A stretch of DNA of 8,612 bases from JBCCRH01 sp039208045 (GTDB lineage: Bacteria > Bacteroidota > Bacteroidia > Chitinophagales > Saprospiraceae), in contig JBCCRH010000266.1 of NCBI GenBank assembly GCA_039208045.1, positions 1 to 8,612 on the forward strand. Direction: 5' to 3'. Below the pieces are notes generated by a model. That model was not told the DNA's origin. It saw only the letters and a list, made by a program, of their open reading frames with translations, and ran no database searches. The position numbers were made by a program, and so were the translations under genes. Shown in pieces: positions 1-4,632 of the stretch (within the stretch, counting starts at the first letter, position 1; every line of letters begins with the position of its first letter).

Positions 1-1
1 T

Positions 2-628
2 AGCAACTTTGTCAAGGAAGCTACTGTTGCTGCCCATATTGAAATCGACTCCCAAGTATTACTTGGTTTTGCAGTGGAGGAAATTGTAGCTGCTTCCGAA
101 GAGTATGACTTGGTTGTCATGGGAACTACTGGTGAAAATGGGATGCTGGAGCAAATTTTTGGTAGTGTCTCTAATAATACCTCTAGAAAAGCCAAATGTC
201 CCGTCATTTTGGTACCCAATGGCCATACCTTTGATGGACTTGATCGTATTTTGTATGCCAGCAATTACGAATCTGCGGAAGATGATATGGTGGAGCAGAT
301 TATTGATTTCAACAAGACCTTTCAGGCCAACCTCCATTTCGTACACGTACGAGAAGGAAAGGACGAAAATTTTGCGAAAAGCAAAACAGAGATTTTTGAA
401 GAACTATTTGAAGATGGAGAGCCAGAATTTGCTTTTGAGATAGAAGAAATCCAAGCAGAAAGTGTATCGGAAGGGCTTAACGAATATGCTTTGGAGAATA
501 AAGTTGACTTAGTGGTGATGGTTAATAAAAAACGAAGCTGGTGGGAACGCTGGTTTAACCCCAGCGCTACGCGCGCCATGGCTTTTGCCACCCACACCCC
601 TTTAATGGTGCTACATTGGGAAGATTAG
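2..628 (+). CDS. Universal stress protein, tandem UspA domains (5' end outside window)
   Basis: The reading frame is open from the left edge, so the start lies outside the window; 208 residues are visible. The first visible part is the end of one USP domain. It has the nucleotide-binding pattern G-x2-G-x9-G-S (visible residues 41-56, GTTG...FGS), followed by the usual final strand CPVILVPNG. A second USP-like domain follows (about residues 79-208, starting RILYASNYES) and ends in HTPLMVLHWED. Its matching loop (WWERWFNPSATRAM) lacks the glycines, so only the first domain is likely to bind ATP. Tandem USPs are usually about 280 residues, so roughly 70 residues are probably missing. The protein should be cytoplasmic and act in stress adaptation; the exact role cannot be read from the sequence. 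Its stop lies one base from the stop of the convergent glycosyltransferase gene. The GTG at 74 is internal and is not the start. Confidence 0.9.
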   Translation, partial: SNFVKEATVAAHIEIDSQVLLGFAVEEIVAASEEYDLVVMGTTGENGMLEQIFGSVSNNTSRKAKCPVILVPNGHTFDGLDRILYASNYESAEDDMVEQIIDFNKTFQANLHFVHVREGKDENFAKSKTEIFEELFEDGEPEFAFEIEEIQAESVSEGLNEYALENKVDLVVMVNKKRSWWERWFNPSATRAMAFATHTPLMVLHWED

Positions 629-629
629 A

Positions 630-2318
630 CTAATCGATGATTTGAATATCTTCGATACGACTATTAAAGGCCGGAGGCATTTCCCTAAGAGCTATGCCAA
701 ATGCTAGTTGGTAGGTGCCTTTCGGCAAATCTTCGGGTAGAGACAATTGCATGGTCACCTCTACCTGCCCCTTTGGAGGAAGTATCATAGCTGGATTTTC
801 AAGAGCTAAGCGCAGATCTAAAGCCGGTTCTGCTTCCTGATATAATAATGAGTGCAACTCTAGAGGTGCGTTACCCTCAAAAAAGGAGATTGGGTGTTCA
901 TATGGGTTATATAATTGCAGGGGTAAAGTAAGCTTTGCTCCTGCTTTAAATAGAGTAGCAGGCAGTGAATAATCTATTACTACCCTGCTGTAAACTGGAA
1001 AACGGTCTATAATCTGCGGCCGAAATTTTTGCCGAGGCGTCTCTAATAAGGGACAAAAAGAACAAAACGGATCTTGTACTCTGGCCAGATACACCGAATC
1101 GCCCTCAATAGCTTGTTCCCAAGCCCACAAATCAAACTGGTTTTTGCGATAAGCATGATCAGTAACGGTATAAGCCTGCTCTCCTGTATAAAAGGTGTAC
1201 TTGGAGGCATTGCGATACGAATTCTGAAATACGATTGGCAGCCCCCCCGCTTCTTCTTCCAATACACCGATCCAAAAGCTACTATGGAAATTGCTTTTTA
1301 AGCCCAGCGGATTGATGGCCATAAACACGCGCGCTACCAATAATAGTGCGATCGTAGTAAGTGACAATCGCCATAGCCATTTGCGAAAAGCAGGACGTTG
1401 CTGAGCTTCCCAAAAAAGCAGAAGGGTAAAGGGAATACTGAGCAAGATCGTCCACTGCGGTTCTACATGGCCTTTAAAAGAAGTATAGAAAAAGAACCCC
1501 CAAAAGCCGAAAATGATAAAGTAAAAGGTGCGTAAGAGCGAGGTATTTACCTTCGTTCGCCGTAAGGCCAACACAATCATAGGGAAAAGCAAAGGTGAGA
1601 AGATAAGTAATTGATTAAGTATATATGTAGTGGTGTACTTGATCTCATAGGTGTCATCTCTACCCGATAAGTGGTAGCGAAACGATGGAAAATCATTCGT
1701 ATACTGCCACCAGAGGTGCGGAAAAAATAGCATAGCCCCGAATATCGAAGCATAATAAAATTTGATATTCTTTATTAGCTTTAGATTTGATAGGAGTACT
1801 AAGAAGATGAGTACTACTCCATGATATTTGCTATACAACATAGCAGCCATGGTGATGCCCAAAAGCGTAGCTATACCCCAGGAATTGGTTTGTAGAAAGC
1901 GTTGATAGAGCCACAAAAAAAGCACTGCAAAAAAGAGTAATGGGCCATCGGGAGTAGCTACAAAACCATAGATTTGTAATAAAGGCATGGCGGCCAAAAT
2001 GGCCAACAAGAGCAAATTGTCCCACTTATCTTTGGGCCGTCCCGCTAAATCATAAAGTAGCACAAAACTAGCCAGCTGCAATACAATAAAACCCAGGCGC
2101 GCGCCTAGCTCATTAGCGAAAAGCGCATATCCCGCTTTGATGACCACCGCTAGCGCAGGAGGGTGATCAAAATAGCCCCAATCCAACTGCTTGGAGTACA
2201 TCCAATAGTAGGCTTCATCGGGGTCTAGCTCTGTCCAATAAGCTTGCACCAAATTAATAAGGCCCCAAATAATGAGGCCTATATAGAAGGTAGTTGGATA
2301 TTTTTGTGCAGTAGACAT
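630..2318 (-). CDS. GT39/ArnT-like membrane glycosyltransferase with periplasmic C-terminal domain
   Basis: A 562-residue integral membrane protein of the GT-C fold (PMT_2/ArnT-like). A first membrane helix (about 11-28) is followed by LDPDEAYYW (31-39) and the conserved tail YFDHPP (49-54). The acidic D34-E35 pair sits in the first outer loop, where this family has its catalytic acidic residue. Many more hydrophobic segments run to about residue 335. Such enzymes move a sugar from a polyprenyl-phosphate carrier to a lipid, protein or glycan at the outer face of the inner membrane; donor and acceptor are unknown here. Residues 336-562 are soluble and probably periplasmic. They include a CxxC (C419, C422) and a final part rich in beta-strand pattern (about 448-562) that resembles an Ig-like fold. 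The start ATG directly abuts the TAA of the upstream lipoprotein gene, which suggests translational coupling. Confident on family, not on substrate. Confidence 0.85.
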   Translation of the reverse strand: MSTAQKYPTTFYIGLIIWGLINLVQAYWTELDPDEAYYWMYSKQLDWGYFDHPPALAVVIKAGYALFANELGARLGFIVLQLASFVLLYDLAGRPKDKWDNLLLLAILAAMPLLQIYGFVATPDGPLLFFAVLFLWLYQRFLQTNSWGIATLLGITMAAMLYSKYHGVVLIFLVLLSNLKLIKNIKFYYASIFGAMLFFPHLWWQYTNDFPSFRYHLSGRDDTYEIKYTTTYILNQLLIFSPLLFPMIVLALRRTKVNTSLLRTFYFIIFGFWGFFFYTSFKGHVEPQWTILLSIPFTLLLFWEAQQRPAFRKWLWRLSLTTIALLLVARVFMAINPLGLKSNFHSSFWIGVLEEEAGGLPIVFQNSYRNASKYTFYTGEQAYTVTDHAYRKNQFDLWAWEQAIEGDSVYLARVQDPFCSFCPLLETPRQKFRPQIIDRFPVYSRVVIDYSLPATLFKAGAKLTLPLQLYNPYEHPISFFEGNAPLELHSLLYQEAEPALDLRLALENPAMILPPKGQVEVTMQLSLPEDLPKGTYQLAFGIALREMPPAFNSRIEDIQIID

Positions 2319-2813
2319 TTAGATCGGTTTAAAAATCAAACCATCCCCATCGGCTTTTAGTACCAGCCTACCCTTCTCGTGCTCAACTACAGTAGCTGCT
2401 TCCACCGTTCGGTGCATACGCCGTTCAATCCCGACAATACTTCCCTTGCAACTTTTACGGGTAGCTCCTACGCGAGCGACTTCTATGCCATTTGCTCCAT
2501 TGTGCTTATAGGTGCCAAAAAAATCATTGCACCCGCTATTTCCATAAAAACGACCGCTAGAAAATTTGATCGTCAGCTGTTGATCCGAATTGACAAGCGC
2601 CTCTTTTCCATCAATAATAAAAGTAGCCAATTCCCAGGTTAGCTCCTCATAAGGAAGTGTGTCCCAAGTTGCCGAAATCTCCGCTTGCTCTTTTAATTTT
2701 TCTTGCTGCTTTTTGATGGCTTCCTGCTGAGCAGCTTCTTTTTTTGAATCGGCATTCCCCCCGCAGGCAGCAAATGCCCCAATCAACAGTATAAAAATTA
2801 AATATCTCATCAT
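2319..2813 (-). CDS. META-domain (HslJ-like, DUF306) lipoprotein
   Basis: A 164-residue protein. A short hydrophobic leader ends in a lipobox-like AFAAC with the lipidated cysteine at residue 17, followed by GGNADSKK. A charged, Lys/Glu/Gln-rich linker (about 23-45) probably forms a helix or coiled coil. The META domain covers about 57-164 and shows the family hallmark GNSGCN (91-96), then FFGTY, and a second cysteine in RKSC (C122) that may pair with C95. It should be anchored in the envelope. META domains occur in HslJ (linked to novobiocin resistance and heat shock in E. coli) and in many Bacteroidota lipoproteins of unknown role. Two ATG codons start the frame (2813 and 2810) and either would give a working leader. 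No Shine-Dalgarno is visible, as is normal in this phylum. It is the first gene of a pair with the downstream glycosyltransferase (TAA immediately followed by ATG), so the two products may act together. Confidence 0.87.
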   Translation of the reverse strand: MMRYLIFILLIGAFAACGGNADSKKEAAQQEAIKKQQEKLKEQAEISATWDTLPYEELTWELATFIIDGKEALVNSDQQLTIKFSSGRFYGNSGCNDFFGTYKHNGANGIEVARVGATRKSCKGSIVGIERRMHRTVEAATVVEHEKGRLVLKADGDGLIFKPI

Positions 2814-2836
2814 ATCGAGTGTTTATTTTTTTGCTG

Positions 2837-2997
2837 AGTAACAGCCAAAGAATAAGTTCCGCATTTTGGCAAGGGGATTTTGCTCTAAGACAAGGCGAAA
2901 AACGTAGGCGATGCCTTAGCATCGGCGAGGCTTTTCAACGCAGTATTGGAGCAAAAGAGCCAGCCATAAATCGAGAAGTTATTTTTTGACTGTTACT
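2837..2997. repeat. 161-bp imperfect palindrome (MITE- or REP-like element)
   Basis: The two ends of this gap are reverse complements of each other. Arms 2837-2859 and 2975-2997 match at 20 of 23 positions, plus one G-T. In the same register, TTTTGCTC (2878-2885) pairs with GAGCAAAA (2949-2956). At the centre CGATGC (2909-2914) and GCATCG (2919-2924) close a four-base loop, CTTA. Between these the pairing is patchy. It is non-coding in all likelihood: a minus-strand frame crosses it but has no family features. Such symmetry fits a small non-autonomous transposable element or a multi-copy intergenic repeat, or a structured leader of the minus-strand operon. I cannot see copy number. Confidence 0.8.
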
Positions 2998-3013
2998 GTG
3001 CGCGAAATTACAA

Positions 3014-3044
3014 AAAATGTATACGCTTACAATTTTTGAGCAAA
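3014..3044 (-). promoter_or_regulatory. Candidate Bacteroidota-type promoter for the lipoprotein-glycosyltransferase pair
   Basis: On the minus strand TTTG (3041-3044) is followed after 19 bases by TACATTTT (3014-3021). This matches the Bacteroidota consensus TTTG / TAnnTTTG with one mismatch at the last base, and the spacing is right. Transcription would begin a few bases downstream, near 3005-3008. The 161-bp palindrome would then lie almost wholly inside the 5' leader. The -33 box lies just beyond the amidase stop codon. AT-rich sequence makes chance matches common, so this is a candidate only. Confidence 0.4.
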
Positions 3045-3047
3045 GAG

Positions 3048-3683
3048 TTATAATGATTTAAAATACTCAATAACGGTGCGAACCTGGGCTTCCGCAAACC
3101 GCTCAATAATCTCGTCATCCATCAACAGCTTAGCATCTTCCAAATTATCAAAGAAAAGATGCTCCACTAAGATAGCTGCCATAGCGGTTCTGGTGAGTAC
3201 AAAAAAGCGAGCTTCTTTGTCGTGGTCGCCATCAGAAGTACCTGCGCGGTAGTTAATTTTATTACCCAATAAGTCCTTGACATTATCCCAGTGCATCTCT
3301 GCTACTCGATCAGAAGCCGTTACCCCAGGTGTGGTGTACACTTCAAAGCCGCGCGCCTGGCCACTGCCCGATGCATTGGCATGATTAGAGATATACACGC
3401 CACGCTTAAAGTTTTTGTGATACCAATTGGCCATATCTACCCGATACTGCAAGGAAATATCCACATACTCGTGGCTCACGATGATACTATTGATCTTTCG
3501 CTCATCCAATTTAGCCTTCACGCGATCCGTTAGGGTACGATTCCAGACGCCTTCATAGAACCACCCCCCGTTGTGGAAGGTACCAAAGCGGTGCTCCCAT
3601 TGTTTACTCGGGGCAGTAACGTACCGTCCATTTTTATCAATACCTCCATGACCTGCATCCAGAAAAACACAAAAATTATCCAT
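3048..3683 (-). CDS. N-acetylmuramoyl-L-alanine amidase (Amidase_3 family), no signal peptide
   Basis: A 211-residue protein that is a single zinc amidase domain of the AmiA/B/C (Amidase_3) type. This family cleaves the amide bond between N-acetylmuramic acid and L-alanine in peptidoglycan. Expected zinc ligands are visible: H12 in LDAGHGGID, E44 in the segment before WNRTL, and H101 in ISNHANA. The catalytic glutamate is E174 in ILVEHLFFDN. The protein begins directly with the first strand of the domain (MDNFCVFLDAGHGG), so there is no signal peptide. An in-frame TAA at 3702-3704 rules out a longer N-terminus. There is no SPOR, LysM or SH3 domain. It is divergent from the FKBP lipoprotein gene, with 56 bases between the starts. 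How it would reach peptidoglycan is unclear: non-classical export, a role as a lysin, or an intracellular recycling role are all possible. Confidence 0.88.
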   Translation of the reverse strand: MDNFCVFLDAGHGGIDKNGRYVTAPSKQWEHRFGTFHNGGWFYEGVWNRTLTDRVKAKLDERKINSIIVSHEYVDISLQYRVDMANWYHKNFKRGVYISNHANASGSGQARGFEVYTTPGVTASDRVAEMHWDNVKDLLGNKINYRAGTSDGDHDKEARFFVLTRTAMAAILVEHLFFDNLEDAKLLMDDEIIERFAEAQVRTVIEYFKSL

Positions 3684-3705
3684 AGCTAATTGGGTTGATT
3701 GTTAG

Positions 3706-3713
3706 TATATTTG
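3706..3713 (+). promoter_or_regulatory. Candidate -7 box (TATATTTG) for the FKBP lipoprotein gene
   Basis: TATATTTG is a perfect match to the Bacteroidota -7 consensus TAnnTTTG and lies 26 bases before the ATG at 3740. No good TTTG is found at the expected -33 distance, because that region runs into the start of the divergent amidase gene. Plausible but unproven. Confidence 0.35.
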
Positions 3714-3739
3714 AGTTTCATTTTAAATTCTCACCAAAT

Positions 3740-4201
3740 ATGCTAAAAAATATCATAACATTTGCGCTATTAGCTTTAGCGTTTGCCGCCTGTTCAGAAG
3801 ATCCGAATCAAGGAGAGATAGATCAAGAGCGGATTGAGGAGTATCTAGAAGACAGTAATCAGACTGCTCAGGTACATCCTTCCGGCCTTTATTATATCAT
3901 CAACGAAATGGGGCAAGGTGGGTCGCCCGCTCTACAGGATACCGTAGAAGTAGCCTACCAGGGTAGCTTAACGAATGGCCTAGTCTTTGATGAAACAGAC
4001 CCAGGAAAGACCATAGAATTTCCACTATTTGGCTTGATTGAAGCTTGGCAGATTGGTATTCCGCTGATCGAAAAAGGAGGAAGTATCACGCTAATTACGC
4101 CTTCTAGGCTCGCTTATGGGGAAACGGGGAACCATCCTTTGGCTAGAGAAGTACTTGTGTTCGAGGTGGACTTAGTGGATTGGAAGGAAGGGGAGGAATA
4201 A
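3740..4201 (+). CDS. FKBP-type peptidyl-prolyl cis-trans isomerase, lipoprotein
   Basis: A 153-residue lipoprotein. The leader MLKNIITFALLALAFAAC places the lipidated cysteine at residue 18. It is followed by SEDPNQGE, an acidic start after the cysteine as in Bacteroidota surface-export signals. The FKBP domain fills roughly residues 45-150: VAYQGSLTNGLVFDET, then EFPLFGLIEAWQIGI, then SRLAYGETG and LVFEVDLV. Most positions that line the FKBP12 active site are present (Y of VAYQG, F-D of VFDE, I and W of GLIEAW, Y of LAYGE, F of LVFEV). This suggests a working isomerase that helps fold proteins in the periplasm or at the cell surface. The start is set at ATG 3740. An upstream TTG at 3695 would add 15 residues ahead of the lipoprotein leader and spoil it. 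Its 3' side carries an 80-base palindrome, and it converges on the DUF3467 gene. Confidence 0.9.
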   Translation: MLKNIITFALLALAFAACSEDPNQGEIDQERIEEYLEDSNQTAQVHPSGLYYIINEMGQGGSPALQDTVEVAYQGSLTNGLVFDETDPGKTIEFPLFGLIEAWQIGIPLIEKGGSITLITPSRLAYGETGNHPLAREVLVFEVDLVDWKEGEE

Positions 4202-4220
4202 AAGTTTGGTAAAAGACTTA

Positions 4221-4300
4221 AGCGGATTGCAAATCCGCTTGGCGCGTGCTAGGCTTTTTCCTTAAAGCTTGGCACGCGCTCAGCGGATTTGCAATCCGCT
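4221..4300 (+). repeat. 80-bp near-perfect palindrome with nested hairpins in a convergent gap
   Basis: A 19-mer, AGCGGATTGCAAATCCGCT (4221-4239), recurs as its exact reverse complement at 4282-4300. Each copy is itself a hairpin with 8-base arms and a 3-base loop. Inside, GCGCGTGC (4242-4249) pairs with GCACGCGC (4272-4279), and the stem continues to a 6-base loop (4258-4263). All pairs keep one register (coordinate sum 8521), so 36 of 37 positions pair if G-U is allowed. The three G-U pairs (4241/4280, 4250/4271, 4252/4269) form only in the plus-strand RNA, so I give it plus strand. It begins 20 bases after the FKBP stop and ends 8 bases before the DUF3467 stop. There is no strong T-run after either end, so it is not a textbook terminator. 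A REP-like repeat or a 3' UTR structure that stabilises mRNA fits best. Confidence 0.85.
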
Positions 4301-4308
4301 GTAGGATG

Positions 4309-4626
4309 TTAAGCTTGTGCTTTAGGCGTATTAAAACTCATAGGCGGAAAGGGGTTACCGTCTCCGCCGCCAACCGTTCCGTGCTGTGCTTCGTATTTTG
4401 CGATATTATCTTTTAAAGCTCTGAATAGTCGCTTAGCGTGGTGAGGCGTCAAAATAATTCTTGACTTCACTTTTGCTTTGGGCACGTTGGGGACTAATCG
4501 AACAAAGTCGATCACAAACTCCGATGGAGAATGGGAGATGATTGCTAAGTTAGAATAGGTGCCTTCTGCTATATCTTCTGGTAGGTCAATATTTAGCTGA
4601 TTAGCTTGTTTTTTCTGCTCTGCCAT
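4309..4626 (-). CDS. DUF3467 family protein downstream of topA
   Basis: A 105-residue, probably cytoplasmic protein that resembles the DUF3467 family, known from many Bacteroidota as a small protein of unknown function. The recognisable core is EGTYSNLAIISHSPSEFVID, then FVRLVP, then SRIILTPHHAKRLFRALKDNIAKYE. The last part has the strand-turn-helix look of the family. The C-terminal tail is short and rich in Gly, Pro and Asn. It starts 6 bases after the topA stop on the same strand, so the two are almost certainly cotranscribed. A role linked to DNA or to TopA is a guess from context alone. No catalytic motif or membrane segment is visible. Confidence 0.8.
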   Translation of the reverse strand: MAEQKKQANQLNIDLPEDIAEGTYSNLAIISHSPSEFVIDFVRLVPNVPKAKVKSRIILTPHHAKRLFRALKDNIAKYEAQHGTVGGGDGNPFPPMSFNTPKAQA

Positions 4627-4632
4627 TACTAT

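Noticed and set aside
2647..2922. Minus-strand 91-residue frame across the palindrome and the start of the META gene
   Set aside because: It overlaps the well-supported lipoprotein in another frame, runs through half of the inverted repeat, and has no family-like features.
3695..3739. Upstream TTG start for the FKBP lipoprotein
   Set aside because: It would put 15 extra residues before a clean lipoprotein leader; ATG 3740 gives the correct leader length and lipobox.
4221..4300. CRISPR-like repeat pair
   Set aside because: Only two copies exist, in inverted orientation, each self-palindromic, and the interval is itself base-paired. This is a hairpin element, not an array.
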